A stretch of DNA of 24,757 nt from an uncultured Roseburia sp. (GCA_900548205.1 URJS01000032.1:1-24757); one strand, 5' to 3'. Positions 14,262 through 23,465 are shown, numbered from the stretch's first letter. The notes: generated by a model from the sequence alone, not told the origin. A program made the numbers and translations.

Positions 14262-14353
14262 TATTTGAATCGCTTTGGGCGTCGTTATACTATGGTAAAA
14301 ATGACGAAGTAGAGCGAAAGTAACAGAAAATACGCGGAAATTTGAAAAAGGTA

Positions 14354-14382
14354 TTGGAATTTGTAGAAAAATATGATAGTAT
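14354..14382 (+). promoter_or_regulatory. Promoter for the ndh2 operon
   Basis: TTGGAA (14354-14359), a 17-bp spacer and TAGTAT (14377-14382) lie 66 bp before ndh2. A second, less regular candidate is TTTGAA (14264-14269) with TATACT (14286-14291). The rest of the 268-bp divergent region is AT-rich and shows no other feature. Confidence 0.6.
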
Positions 14383-14448
14383 TTTGCCTGTTAGTCAAGA
14401 AAAATAAAGGATTAGGAAGAAGTTTTTAAGAGGGAAAGGGAGAAAATC

Positions 14449-16425
14449 ATGACGAACATCGTAGTGATCGGCGCCGGTTATGCGGGCGTGCTGGCGACCA
14501 AAAAACTTGAGAAAAAGCTCCGGAAGAAGGGAGTGGCAAATGAGACACAAATCACGATTATTGACAAGCATCCTTATCACACGATGCTGACAGAGCTGCA
14601 TGAGGTTGCAGCGTGCCGTGTGAGAGAAGAAAGCGTTAAGATGAATCTTGACCAGATTTTTGCAGGACGCAAGGTCAAAGTCGTTTTGGATACAGTAAAG
14701 AAGATTCATTTTGAGGAAAACAAGATCGCAGGAGAAAATGGAGAATATTCCTATGATTATCTTGTTCTGGCAGCCGGCTCCAAGCCAACCTTTTTTGGGG
14801 TGGAGGGAGCAGAGGAGTACAGCTATACGCTGTGGTCTTATGATGATGCCGTGAGATTAAGGGATCATATTCACGATTGTTTCCGGATGGCGGCAGATGA
14901 ACCAAACGCAGAAAAAAGACGTGCGCTGCTGACGTTTTATGTGGTAGGCGCAGGCTTTACGGGCGTTGAGATGATGGGAGAGCTTGCAGAATATGTGCCG
15001 GTTCTTTGTGAGAGATTTCATATTAAGCGGGAAGATGTAAAGCTTGTGAATGTGGATGGGCTGTCCCGCCCGGTACCTGTACTTCCGGAGAAACTCTCCG
15101 GTAAGGTGGAGCGCCGCTTGAAGAAGATGGGCGTTGAGGTTTTGATGAATGCCAGTGTGGTTGGAGTTGGTGAAGACTTCATCAAAATGAAAGAGGGAGA
15201 GGAAGTAAAGCAGTATACAGCAAATACTATAGTCTGGACTGCAGGTATTGAGAGCGCAGAACTTACGGCGGATGCGGCAAAAGAGGTAAAGAGCGGAGGA
15301 CGTGGAAGAATTGAGGTTGACGCATACTTAAGAAGCGTAGATTATGAAAATGTGTATGTGATCGGCGATAATATGTTCTATACTGCGCCGGGTGAGGATC
15401 GCCCTGTTCCGCAGATGGTTGAGAATGCGGAGCACAGCGCAGGTGCAGCGGCAAACAATATTGCGGTAGCCATCACGAAAAAAGGAAAGCTGGAGGAATA
15501 TGCTCCAAAGTTCCACGGCATTATGGTATGTGTCGGCGGACGCTGGGGAACGGCAAGAGGCGGTATGGCAAAGCACCAGATGAATCTGCCTTCCTTCTTT
15601 GCCATGTTTGCAAAGCATTTTATCAATATTATTTATTTCATTCAGGTCATGGGCTGGACAAAGGTATGGAGCTATCTGACGCATGAGATATTCACGATTC
15701 GTAACCGCAGAAGCTTTGTCGGAGGACATTTCTCAAACCGTACGCCGAGCTTCCTTCTCGTACCGCTTCGTGTATGGCTGGGCGCTGTATGGGTATTTGA
15801 GGCGGTGATGAAGATCATCGAGGGCTGGTTCCAAAAGCCGATGTTAAGTGAGTTTTTTGGCGGAGCCAATGCATGGTATAATTCCATTATCGCAAGCTAT
15901 TTCGGCGTTGCTCCGGCACAGTCCGTGGATGCAGTCGCAAGCGCGACCTCGGCGGGGGCAGATGCGGCAGCAAGCGCGGGAACGCTTTTGCTTGATTGGG
16001 ATTTCGGTTTATTTGAGACGATCTTTGTCAGCGGAAAGGACCTTGCGAGCTCCACACTGGCAGATTATGCATTTAAGTTAAATATTCCGTTTGTCAACTG
16101 GTCGGTAGATAACATGGTTCTTGCAAGCGACGGTATGCAGATGTTCATGCAGATTGTCATCGTACTCTTAGAGCTGGCAATCGGATTGGGATTGATGGGC
16201 GGTCTGTTTACATTCCCATCGGCAGCAGTTTCCATTATTCTTCAGTTTATGTTCTTAAGTACGACCGGATTATACTTAAATGGCATATGGATGGTGTTTG
16301 CAAGTGTTGCAGTACTCATCGGCGCAGGACGCACGATCGGATTTGATTACTATGTCGGACCGTTTTTAAAGAAGCACTGGAAAAATGTAAAATGGGTAAA
16401 GAGGTGGTATCTCTACAATGACTAA
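14449..16425 (+). CDS. ndh2: Type II NADH dehydrogenase with C-terminal membrane domain (Ndh2 of EET)
   Basis: Oxidises NADH and reduces (demethyl)menaquinone without pumping ions. The first 420 residues are a standard NDH-2: FAD-binding VVIGAGYAG at 5-13, HPYHTMLTELHE, the NADH-binding VVGAGFTGVE (Gly167, Gly169, Gly172), TIVWTAGI, and NVYVIGDN. Unlike housekeeping NDH-2 (about 400 residues), it continues to 658 residues with a DoxX-like region of about four helices (about 435-460, 560-580, 585-605, 612-630) and an alanine/serine-rich loop at 498-520. This extension is typical of the Ndh2 in flavin-based electron transfer loci. An AGGGAAAGGGAG site precedes the ATG. The end overlaps dmkB by 8 bp. 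Confidence 0.93.
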   Translation: MTNIVVIGAGYAGVLATKKLEKKLRKKGVANETQITIIDKHPYHTMLTELHEVAACRVREESVKMNLDQIFAGRKVKVVLDTVKKIHFEENKIAGENGEYSYDYLVLAAGSKPTFFGVEGAEEYSYTLWSYDDAVRLRDHIHDCFRMAADEPNAEKRRALLTFYVVGAGFTGVEMMGELAEYVPVLCERFHIKREDVKLVNVDGLSRPVPVLPEKLSGKVERRLKKMGVEVLMNASVVGVGEDFIKMKEGEEVKQYTANTIVWTAGIESAELTADAAKEVKSGGRGRIEVDAYLRSVDYENVYVIGDNMFYTAPGEDRPVPQMVENAEHSAGAAANNIAVAITKKGKLEEYAPKFHGIMVCVGGRWGTARGGMAKHQMNLPSFFAMFAKHFINIIYFIQVMGWTKVWSYLTHEIFTIRNRRSFVGGHFSNRTPSFLLVPLRVWLGAVWVFEAVMKIIEGWFQKPMLSEFFGGANAWYNSIIASYFGVAPAQSVDAVASATSAGADAAASAGTLLLDWDFGLFETIFVSGKDLASSTLADYAFKLNIPFVNWSVDNMVLASDGMQMFMQIVIVLLELAIGLGLMGGLFTFPSAAVSIILQFMFLSTTGLYLNGIWMVFASVAVLIGAGRTIGFDYYVGPFLKKHWKNVKWVKRWYLYND

Positions 16426-17377
16426 TTTGTCCCTGAATTTTGAAACCGCGATGGAAAAGGCCAGAGAGGAAGTAGACCGTGTATTGTTATCGGCACCGAT
16501 TTTGATCCGTACTTACACGTCGCATCTGACATTAACGCATGGGAAATTTATCCGCGCGAGGGCAGTGTTGGCGTGTGGGATGGATGAGGAGGGCTGTGTT
16601 CACAGCGATGCAGTTGTTTTTGCGGCAGCCATTGAGCTCCTTCACCTGGCGACGCTGGTTCATGATGACATTATGGACGACGCGGCTTTGCGCAGAGGAG
16701 TGGCGACGCTTCAGAAGAAGTTTGGAAAGCGCACGGCCGTAATTTGTGGAGACTATCTTCTGGCGGCAGCGCTTAAGGAGTTTTCAAGGATAGAAGATAC
16801 GGAGAAATACAAGAATCTGAACCCGTCAAATTATGTGGGGCAGATCTGTATGGGAGAGCTTAGACAAAGCGCCAATAATTTTAATTATCAGCTGTCGATG
16901 TTTCGTTACCTGAGCATTATCAACGGAAAGACAGCCGCCTTATTTGAGGCATCTTATTTTGCAGGCGCCGCAGTTGTTGAGCAGGAGGAAAAACGGCTGC
17001 GGCTGTACCGGCGGCTTGGCAGATACACGGGAATTATTTTTCAGCTGACGGATGACTGTATTGATTATGAGTGTGATACAAAGACAGCAGGAAAAAGTGT
17101 GCAGTCAGATTACGAGCAGGGAGTCATCACACTGCCGGTGATCCATGCCTTTTATCATAGCCCTGAGCTCAAAAAGCGGGCGGAAGCGGGAGAGCTTTCG
17201 ACAGAGGAGCTCCTTGCTGAGGTGAGAAAAAGCGGCGGTGTTGACTTTACACACAAGACAGCAGGGAGATATTATGAGAAGGCTTTGACTGCGCTAAAGG
17301 AGCTTCATTTTCCGGCGCTAAAGGAAGCGCTGTTAATTGAGCTGCTGGATAAAGCTTATTATGGATTAAAGAAATAG
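16418..17377 (+). CDS. dmkB: Polyprenyl diphosphate synthase (DmkB-like)
   Basis: A trans-prenyl chain synthase that makes the side chain used by DmkA. The two aspartate-rich motifs are HDDIMDD (Asp83, Asp84, Asp87) and LTDDCID (Asp212, Asp213, Asp216). The 319-residue length is normal. Its ATG overlaps the end of ndh2, showing translational coupling. Chain length cannot be read safely from the sequence. Confidence 0.9.
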   Translation: MTNLSLNFETAMEKAREEVDRVLLSAPILIRTYTSHLTLTHGKFIRARAVLACGMDEEGCVHSDAVVFAAAIELLHLATLVHDDIMDDAALRRGVATLQKKFGKRTAVICGDYLLAAALKEFSRIEDTEKYKNLNPSNYVGQICMGELRQSANNFNYQLSMFRYLSIINGKTAALFEASYFAGAAVVEQEEKRLRLYRRLGRYTGIIFQLTDDCIDYECDTKTAGKSVQSDYEQGVITLPVIHAFYHSPELKKRAEAGELSTEELLAEVRKSGGVDFTHKTAGRYYEKALTALKELHFPALKEALLIELLDKAYYGLKK

Positions 17378-17431
17378 TTAGTTTCAGGTCGTATGATTCT
17401 TGCTATGAGAAAAATGAGAGGTGAAGGTTTT

Positions 17432-18517
17432 ATGAAAAAGAGAATCGCGTTATTGTTAGGAATGGTACTCACAGTTTCTGCGCTTGCGGGCTGTACCAAC
17501 AAAACAGCGGAAGAATTTATGCAGGAGCAGAACGGAAAGCAAAATGCCGTTGCAGAGGAATCCAAGGGTGATGCAGACACTGCGCTGGCAGAGGGAGAGG
17601 TAAAGACAGGACTTGCCCTTGTAACGAAGGTTGGAAGCTCTGCGGACGCAGCGGCAGATGCGGAGGGAATTGCCCAGACGGATGTGATGATTGCCGCAGT
17701 TACCGTGGATGCGGAAGGCAAAATTGTATCATGTGCGATTGACTCTGTGCAGAGTGTTGTGAATTTTGGAACAGATGGAAAACTTACGACAGATGTTGCT
17801 GCAGAGGTTCAAAGTAAGAATGAGCTGGGAACAAATTATGGTATGAATAAAGCTTCGGCGATCGGCAAGGACTGGCATGAGCAGGCGGCAGCTTTCGCTG
17901 AGTATTGTGTAGGAAAGACGGCAGATGAGGTGAAGGGTATCGCAGTAACTGAAGGTAAGGCGGCAGATGCGGACCTTGCGGCAGGCTGTACCATTCATAT
18001 TGGTGACTTTCAGACGGCAGTTGCACAGGCAGTTGAAAATGCAGATGTGCTGGGCGCGCAGGCTGGCGATAAGCTGGGAATCGGGGTTATGACAAGTATT
18101 GCAGATTCTGCAGATGCAGCAGCAGACGCGGAGGGTGTTGCACAGACCTCTACAACGGTTTCTGCTCTGACGGTAAATGCGGACGGTGTGATCACAAGTG
18201 CGATCATCGACGGGGTGCAGGCGACCGTTAATTTTGACACGACAGGAAAGATCACAACAGACATTACTGCAGCAGTTGATTCCAAGAACGTACTTGGTGC
18301 CAACTATGGTATGAGTAAGGCCTCTGCTATCGGTAAAGAGTGGAATGAGCAGGCGGCGGCTTACGCACAGTATGCAGTTGGCAAAACAGTTGATGAGGTA
18401 AACGGAACTGCGGTGACAGAGGGTGTTCCTTCTGATACAGATCTTGCAGCATCTGTGACGATTCATATTACAGATTTCAATACTGTGATCACAAAGGCGG
18501 TAACTAACGCAAAATAG
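17432..18517 (+). CDS. pplA: Flavinylated surface lipoprotein with two FMN-binding domains (PplA-like)
   Basis: A secreted lipoprotein expected to carry covalently bound FMN and pass electrons to outside acceptors. Start 17432 gives a lipoprotein signal peptide with lipobox LAGC (Cys21), preceded by GAGAGGTGAAGG; an earlier ATG would spoil the signal peptide. After an acidic linker come two repeated domains (about 55-200 and 212-355) sharing NYGM, KASAIGK, EQAAA, and VTIHI or CTIHI near their ends. By analogy with Listeria PplA, the flavinylated residues are Thr187 (AAGCTIHI) and Thr343 (AASVTIHI). The two domains clearly arose by duplication. It sits 54 bp after dmkB in the same operon. Confidence 0.88.
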   Translation: MKKRIALLLGMVLTVSALAGCTNKTAEEFMQEQNGKQNAVAEESKGDADTALAEGEVKTGLALVTKVGSSADAAADAEGIAQTDVMIAAVTVDAEGKIVSCAIDSVQSVVNFGTDGKLTTDVAAEVQSKNELGTNYGMNKASAIGKDWHEQAAAFAEYCVGKTADEVKGIAVTEGKAADADLAAGCTIHIGDFQTAVAQAVENADVLGAQAGDKLGIGVMTSIADSADAAADAEGVAQTSTTVSALTVNADGVITSAIIDGVQATVNFDTTGKITTDITAAVDSKNVLGANYGMSKASAIGKEWNEQAAAYAQYAVGKTVDEVNGTAVTEGVPSDTDLAASVTIHITDFNTVITKAVTNAK

Positions 18518-18535
18518 GCAGGCAGAATAAGGATC

Positions 18536-18570
18536 GGGGAGTGTGTGTTTATGCGCGCTCCCCTTGTTTA
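18536..18570 (+). terminator. Terminator after pplA
   Basis: GGGGAG (18536-18541) pairs with CTCCCC (18558-18563), the stem extended inward by G-U and G-C pairs, followed by TTGTTTATTT. It separates pplA from fmnB. The remaining DNA up to 18768 has no gene and no strong promoter that I can defend; fmnB may depend on read-through or on a weak promoter near 18707-18735. Confidence 0.65.
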
Positions 18571-18768
18571 TTTCAATAATAGTAAGAAGCTTCTCATTTT
18601 CTATCAAATAAAAAAGTTGTAATACCTCCTGAATCAATTGTGCCAAGTCAGGAAAGCCAGGACTGTTTTATAAACCGCAGCCAGGGCTTATCTGCGATCG
18701 TGGAGATTGAGTGTAGAGAACGGGATATATTAAGATAGTAGATTTACGAACTTTTGAAGGAAAGGCTT

Positions 18769-19824
18769 ATGAATTTAGGAAAGAAAATAGGTATTTTTGC
18801 GGTGACTGCGTTATTGGTCGGTGTGCTTGCGGTACAATATGGGACACCTAAGGAGCAGAAGCGTTATACTGCTACCTTTTTGGAGGTGTTTGATACCAAG
18901 ACGGATATTATTGGGTATGCACCGAGCAAGGAGGCGTTCACTGAGCAGGTTTCATTGCTCAAGGAAAAGCTGGTTTATTACCATGAGCTCTATGATATTT
19001 ATCACGATTATGAGGGAATCAATAATATAAAGACGATCAATGATCAGGCAGGAATTGCTCCGGTTGAGGTTGACCCGGAGATTATCCGTCTGTTACAATT
19101 CAGTAAGGAAATGTATGAGCGCACAAACGGGCAGGTGAATATTGCAATGGGAAGTGTGCTTTCGATCTGGCATGAATACAGAGAGGACGGAATGAATGAT
19201 CCTGCCAATGCGAAGCTGCCTCCAATGGATGAGCTTCTGGCAGCCAGTGAGCATACAGATATTTCCAATATCATTATTGATGAGAGTGCATCGACTGTGT
19301 ATCTGAGTGATCCGGAAATGTCTTTGGATGTTGGAAGCATCGGCAAGGGCTATGCGGTGCAGCGTGTTGGAGAGTATGCAAAAGAGCTTGGAATGGAGCA
19401 TGTGCTCTTAAGCGTCGGCGGAAATGTCTGTGCGGTGGGGCAGCGGCTGGACGGCACAAATTGGAGACTTGGGATCCAGAATCCCGATTTTGAAAGTACA
19501 GAGACCTATGTCAGGAAGGTGGATGTGGCGGATGCCTGCGTCGTTACGAGTGGAAATTACCAGAGGTACTATGTTGTTGACGGGCAGAGATATTGTCATA
19601 TCATCGACCCGGATACGCAGATGCCGGCAGATTATTTTGCCTCTGTCTCTGTCGTTGCGGATGACTCCGGTGTGGCGGACGCGCTGTCCACGGCAGTATA
19701 CAATATGCCATATGAGGAGGGGCTTGCGTTTGTGAATAGTCTTAAGGACGTGGAGGCTATGTGGATCATGGAGGATGGGAGCGTCCGGTACTCGGAAAAT
19801 TTTGAGGTGTATGTGGCAGAATAA
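18769..19824 (+). CDS. fmnB: FAD:protein FMN transferase (ApbE family, FmnB-like)
   Basis: Attaches FMN from FAD to threonines of extracytoplasmic proteins, here most likely PplA. The family motifs are LDVGSIGKGYAV (186-197), LLSVGGNV (213-220), TSGNYQRYY with YCHIIDP (250-271), and DDSGVADALSTA (288-299). An N-terminal membrane helix (about 6-23) without a lipobox cysteine suggests a membrane-anchored outward-facing enzyme. Start 18769 is preferred because GAAGGAAAGG precedes it; a TTG at 18754 lies inside that site. Confidence 0.93.
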   Translation: MNLGKKIGIFAVTALLVGVLAVQYGTPKEQKRYTATFLEVFDTKTDIIGYAPSKEAFTEQVSLLKEKLVYYHELYDIYHDYEGINNIKTINDQAGIAPVEVDPEIIRLLQFSKEMYERTNGQVNIAMGSVLSIWHEYREDGMNDPANAKLPPMDELLAASEHTDISNIIIDESASTVYLSDPEMSLDVGSIGKGYAVQRVGEYAKELGMEHVLLSVGGNVCAVGQRLDGTNWRLGIQNPDFESTETYVRKVDVADACVVTSGNYQRYYVVDGQRYCHIIDPDTQMPADYFASVSVVADDSGVADALSTAVYNMPYEEGLAFVNSLKDVEAMWIMEDGSVRYSENFEVYVAE

Positions 19825-19875
19825 ATTTGGAAAGTAGTGTGGCAAAGGCAGAGAACAAAAAGGCGGGGGATTCGT

Positions 19876-20277
19876 ATGCAGCAGAATCAGATAGAGAACA
19901 AAAAGCGGAAAAGTGACATCGTTTTGATCGCGGTGATTTTAGTGCTTGCAGTTGCGGCGTATTTTGGCGTTAAATTTTATCAGGATAGCAGCACGAGGGA
20001 ACCGGTTGCGGTCGTCACCGTGGATGGCGATGAATACGGGCGATTTCCGCTGGATCAGGATGTCACAGAGAGGATCGAGCTGCCGGACGGGGCTTATAAT
20101 CTTTTGGTGGTAAAGGATGGAGCGGCAGACATTACAGAGGCTTCCTGCCCGGATGGCATCTGTGTGAATCACCGCTCGGTCAGCCGGCAGAGTGAAACGA
20201 TTGTCTGCCTTCCGAATAAGGTGGTTGTGGAAATCCAAAACGGAGAGGAATCGGATGTGGATTCGATGACGAATTAG
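19876..20277 (+). CDS. eetA: NusG domain II protein, EetA-like
   Basis: A 133-residue protein with one N-terminal membrane helix (about 16-33) and an outward NusG domain II (about 45-125), including ASCPDGICVNH with two cysteines and IVCLPNKVVVEI. Proteins of this type form part of the EET locus next to the Gx-transporter-like protein. Their exact role is unknown; handing electrons from quinol to the surface flavoprotein is inferred. Start 19876 is supported by GGCGGGGGA; a longer frame from 19837 has no good site. The eetA name rests on context and should be seen as provisional. Confidence 0.75.
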   Translation: MQQNQIENKKRKSDIVLIAVILVLAVAAYFGVKFYQDSSTREPVAVVTVDGDEYGRFPLDQDVTERIELPDGAYNLLVVKDGAADITEASCPDGICVNHRSVSRQSETIVCLPNKVVVEIQNGEESDVDSMTN

Positions 20278-20289
20278 AGGGCAGAAGCT

Positions 20290-20784
20290 ATGAGGACGAG
20301 AAGAATTGCGTATCTGGGGCTTCTGATAGCTCTTGCGTTTGTATTTTCTTATATTGAATTTTTGATTCCGGTCAATATCGGTGTGCCGGGGGCAAAGCTT
20401 GGATTGGCGAACCTTGCTATTATTGTGGCATTGTATACACTGGGGGAGCGAGATGCGTTTCTTTTGTCAGTCGTGCGGATCGTGCTGGTGGGCTTTACGT
20501 TTGCAAATCTGGCGATGATGATTTACAGCCTGGCAGGCGGTTGCTTAAGCTATGCGGCGATGGTGATCGCGAAGAAAACGGATCGTTTGTCGATGACGGG
20601 CGTCAGTGTGCTCGGCGGTGTTTTTCATAACATTGGGCAGATCTTGGTGGCGATGGTTGCGCTAAAGACAGAGAGTCTGGTTTATTATCTGCCGGTACTT
20701 CTGATTGCAGGAATTGCATCCGGCGTGGCGATCGGGCTTCTTGGCGCAATGGTAACAAAGCGGATTGGCAGGCTTTTTCCATAG
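20290..20784 (+). CDS. eetB: Gx transporter family membrane protein, EetB-like
   Basis: A 164-residue protein with five or six helices and the family features of PF07456 (once called heptaprenyl diphosphate synthase component I): PGAKLGLANLAIIVALYTLG and GGVFHNIGQ. It resembles S-components of ECF transporters. It follows the NusG domain II gene by 12 bp; this pair is typical of EET loci. It is probably not a prenyl synthase subunit, since DmkB is encoded separately. The eetB name is by context. Confidence 0.75.
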   Translation: MRTRRIAYLGLLIALAFVFSYIEFLIPVNIGVPGAKLGLANLAIIVALYTLGERDAFLLSVVRIVLVGFTFANLAMMIYSLAGGCLSYAAMVIAKKTDRLSMTGVSVLGGVFHNIGQILVAMVALKTESLVYYLPVLLIAGIASGVAIGLLGAMVTKRIGRLFP

Positions 20785-20860
20785 GAAAAGCAGAAGGGCT
20801 GTCGTCTGTTTTTGTATGGTCAATAGAGTGGAAAGGTTGTTTTTCTGCATGAAAAAAGCC

Positions 20861-20889
20861 TTGTAAACAGGCAGGGGGTAGCTTATAAT
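20861..20889 (+). promoter_or_regulatory. Promoter for guaA
   Basis: TTGTAA (20861-20866), a 17-bp spacer and TATAAT (20884-20889). The 70-nt leader contains a GCGGCA/TGCCGC stem-loop (about 20901-20935) but no purine riboswitch fold that I recognise. Confidence 0.7.
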
Positions 20890-20964
20890 AAGAGAAATTG
20901 GCGGCAGTTTTTGCTGGCATATGCAGGGATGCCGCTTGATGAAAGAGCAGGAGGAAGATGGTTC

Positions 20965-22563
20965 ATGAATCAGGAAAAGGTAATTGTCATTGACTTTGGC
21001 GGTCAGTATAACCAGCTGGTTGCAAGACGTGTCAGAGAATGCAATGTTTATTGTGAGATATATTCCTATAGGACGAATCTTGAGAAGATTAAGGAAATGA
21101 ATCCGAAGGGGATCATTTTAACAGGAGGACCGAACAGCTGTTATGAGGAGGGAGCGCCGACTTATACAAAGGAGTTGTTTGAGCTTGGGATCCCGGTGCT
21201 CGGCCTGTGTTATGGCGCACAGCTGATGACGCATGTGCTGGGCGGAAAGGTGGAGAAGGCTCCGGTGCGCGAGTACGGCAAGACGGAGGTTTTTGTGGAT
21301 CGGACGTCTCCACTGTTTACAGGGGTTGGAACGAAGACGGAGGCGGTTGCCGGAGCGGTCTGGGATGACCATAAGTCGGACAACCATACAACAGTCTGCT
21401 GGATGAGCCATTTTGATTATATTTCAAAGGCTGCACAGGGATTTCGCGTGGTGGCGCACACGGCAGACTGTCCGGTTGCCGCGGCTGAAAATGGGGAAAG
21501 GAAGCTGTATGCGATCCAGTTCCACCCGGAGGTGCTCCACACGCAGGAGGGCACGAAGATGCTGCACAATTTTGTGCGCGGTGTCTGTGGCTGTGCAGGA
21601 ACGTGGAGAATGGACTCTTTTGTGGAAAATTCGATCCAGGAAATCCGAACGAAGGTCGGGGACGGCAAGGTACTCTGCGCGCTTTCCGGCGGCGTGGATT
21701 CGTCGGTGGCAGCAGTGCTGCTCGCAAAAGCGATCGGCGACCAGCTGACCTGCGTTTTTGTGGATCACGGTCTGCTCCGCAAAAATGAGGGCGACGAGGT
21801 GGAGGAGGTCTTTGGACCGAACGGCTCGTATGAGTTGAATTTTATCCGTGTCAACGCACAGGAGCGTTTCTATGGGAAGCTTGCGGGCGTGACGGAGCCG
21901 GAGCAGAAGCGCAAGATCATCGGCGAGGAGTTTATCCGTGTGTTCGAGGAGGAAGCAAAGAAAATCGGAGCGGTGGATTTCCTTGTGCAGGGAACGATTT
22001 ACCCGGATGTTGTGGAGAGCGGTCTCGGAGGAGAATCGGCAGTGATCAAGTCTCACCACAACGTGGGAGGTCTGCCGGACTGCGTGGACTTTAAGGAGAT
22101 TATCGAACCGCTGCGTGATCTTTTCAAGGACGAGGTGCGCAAGGCAGGCCTGGAGCTTGGTATTCCTGAGAAGCTCGTGTTCCGCCAGCCATTCCCGGGA
22201 CCGGGGCTTGGGATCCGTATCATCGGCGAGGTCAGCGCCGAGAAGGTGCGCATCGTGCAGGACGCCGATGCGATTTACCGGGAGGAGATCGCGAAAGCTG
22301 GACTGGATCGGAGCATCGGACAGTATTTTGCGGCGCTTACCAATATGAGATCTGTTGGTGTTATGGGGGACGAGAGAACCTATGACTATGCGGTAGCACT
22401 CCGCGCGGTGAATACGATCGATTTCATGACTGCGGAGGCGGCGGAGATTCCGTTTGAGGTGCTCCAGCGGGTGATGAGCAGGATCATCAATGAGGTGAAG
22501 GGCGTGAACCGCGTTGTGTATGATCTGACGAGTAAGCCGCCGGGGACGATTGAGTTTGAATAA
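20965..22563 (+). CDS. guaA: GMP synthase (glutamine-hydrolysing)
   Basis: Converts XMP to GMP using ATP and glutamine. The N-terminal glutamine amidotransferase carries the catalytic triad Cys82 (GLCYGAQ), His187 and Glu189 (FHPEV). The ATP-pyrophosphatase domain begins with SGGVDSS (241-247), and the dimerisation domain ends with the usual KPPGTIEFE. The 532 residues are a little longer than typical because of an extra loop at about 121-142 (GTKTEAVAGAVWDDH and following) just before the CWMSH segment. Start 20965 is chosen because GGAGGAAG lies about 9 nt upstream and MNQEKVIVIDFG is the normal N-terminus. Confidence 0.98.
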   Translation: MNQEKVIVIDFGGQYNQLVARRVRECNVYCEIYSYRTNLEKIKEMNPKGIILTGGPNSCYEEGAPTYTKELFELGIPVLGLCYGAQLMTHVLGGKVEKAPVREYGKTEVFVDRTSPLFTGVGTKTEAVAGAVWDDHKSDNHTTVCWMSHFDYISKAAQGFRVVAHTADCPVAAAENGERKLYAIQFHPEVLHTQEGTKMLHNFVRGVCGCAGTWRMDSFVENSIQEIRTKVGDGKVLCALSGGVDSSVAAVLLAKAIGDQLTCVFVDHGLLRKNEGDEVEEVFGPNGSYELNFIRVNAQERFYGKLAGVTEPEQKRKIIGEEFIRVFEEEAKKIGAVDFLVQGTIYPDVVESGLGGESAVIKSHHNVGGLPDCVDFKEIIEPLRDLFKDEVRKAGLELGIPEKLVFRQPFPGPGLGIRIIGEVSAEKVRIVQDADAIYREEIAKAGLDRSIGQYFAALTNMRSVGVMGDERTYDYAVALRAVNTIDFMTAEAAEIPFEVLQRVMSRIINEVKGVNRVVYDLTSKPPGTIEFE

Positions 22564-22570
22564 CGGACTA

Positions 22571-22615
22571 AAATGCCGAAAGTCTGTATTTATGCGGGTT
22601 TCCGGCATTTGTTTT
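22571..22615 (+). terminator. Terminator after guaA
   Basis: AAATGCCG (22571-22578) pairs with CGGCATTT (22603-22610), with an inner AAA/TTT extension, and is followed by GTTTTATC. It closes the conserved block; the DNA beyond is AT-rich. Just after it, TGGCTCTA occurs twice in a row (22622-22640), which might be a protein-binding site. Confidence 0.7.
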
Positions 22616-22700
22616 ATCAAATGGCTCTAGTTTGGCTCTATTTGTGGGGAGAGTAATGGAAAAGAGTTTTTATAGATTTTGACTAAAGAAGGAAGATGAC

Positions 22701-23465
22701 ATGGATAATTCTGTGGATAGAAAAAATGCAATTAGATTATATTTAACTGGAACCATAGGTCAAATAACGGTAATAGCAGTTATTGTCTACCTATTGCGTA
22801 GGATGGGAATTGTTGTGGATTATACAACGGTGATAGGGATAATAGCAATTGGAATTGGTGGAATATCTTCTGCAATGTGGGGGAGTATTGTCACAGTTCG
22901 ATATCGAAAAATAAATTTTAAGAGGATTGTAATTGAGTTTGTGAACATAAAGCAACCTGTATTCGGCTACTTGCTTGTTTTTATGTTTTTGAGTATAGAG
23001 TTTTGTTATCTATTAATGGGTGGAATGTTACAAGTAAAGAATTGGTATATTCCGGTTATATTATTTGTAAAAGCAATTTTGTTCGGTGGGATTGAAGAAA
23101 TAGGTTGGAGATATACGTTTCAACCAATTATTGAGGAACAACATGAGTATGTGTTTTCGACATGTGTGACATTTGTCTGTTGGGGAATATGGCATTTCCT
23201 TTATTTTTTTATTGAAGGTTCAATGCAATCAATTCATGTAGGTAGCTTTTTACTTGGACTTTTGACAAACTGTTTTATTTTATCTGCATTATACAATAAA
23301 ACAAGGAGCTTGTGGATATGTGCAATGACACATGCATTGATTAATACATTATCGCAGATTTCTGTTGGTGGAAATCTCTTTGTTTCACTGGTGTGTAAGG
23401 TGATTATTATTTGTATTGCCGTTTTTATTTCAGGAGGGATATGTAAAGATAATGAAAAAAGCTAA
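22701..23465 (+). CDS. CPBP-family intramembrane metalloprotease (CAAX protease-like)
   Basis: A 254-residue protein with seven or eight membrane helices and the family's glutamate-histidine set: FGGIEEIGWRYTF (Glu132, Glu133, Arg137), WGIWHFLYF (His165), and CAMTHALINT (His211, Asn215). Members cleave or modify small peptides, and many are bacteriocin-immunity or peptide-maturation proteins; no precursor peptide gene is visible next to it. A GAAGGAAGATG site precedes the ATG. The gene is clearly AT-richer than guaA, suggesting acquisition. It overlaps the next gene by 14 bp. Confidence 0.85.
   Translation: MDNSVDRKNAIRLYLTGTIGQITVIAVIVYLLRRMGIVVDYTTVIGIIAIGIGGISSAMWGSIVTVRYRKINFKRIVIEFVNIKQPVFGYLLVFMFLSIEFCYLLMGGMLQVKNWYIPVILFVKAILFGGIEEIGWRYTFQPIIEEQHEYVFSTCVTFVCWGIWHFLYFFIEGSMQSIHVGSFLLGLLTNCFILSALYNKTRSLWICAMTHALINTLSQISVGGNLFVSLVCKVIIICIAVFISGGICKDNEKS

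Noticed and set aside
17432..18517. PplA might lack flavinylation because the common SGAT motif is absent
   Set aside because: The EET-type lipoproteins use a different local sequence around the threonine (here AGCTIHI and ASVTIHI), so absence of SGAT is not evidence against FMN attachment.
20890..20964. Purine riboswitch in the guaA leader
   Set aside because: The leader of about 70 nt has only one simple stem-loop and none of the conserved purine-aptamer loop sequences.
21424..22620. 398-residue frame on the minus strand
   Set aside because: It is fully antisense to guaA and its terminator, has no ribosome site or family match, and guaA itself is unmistakable.
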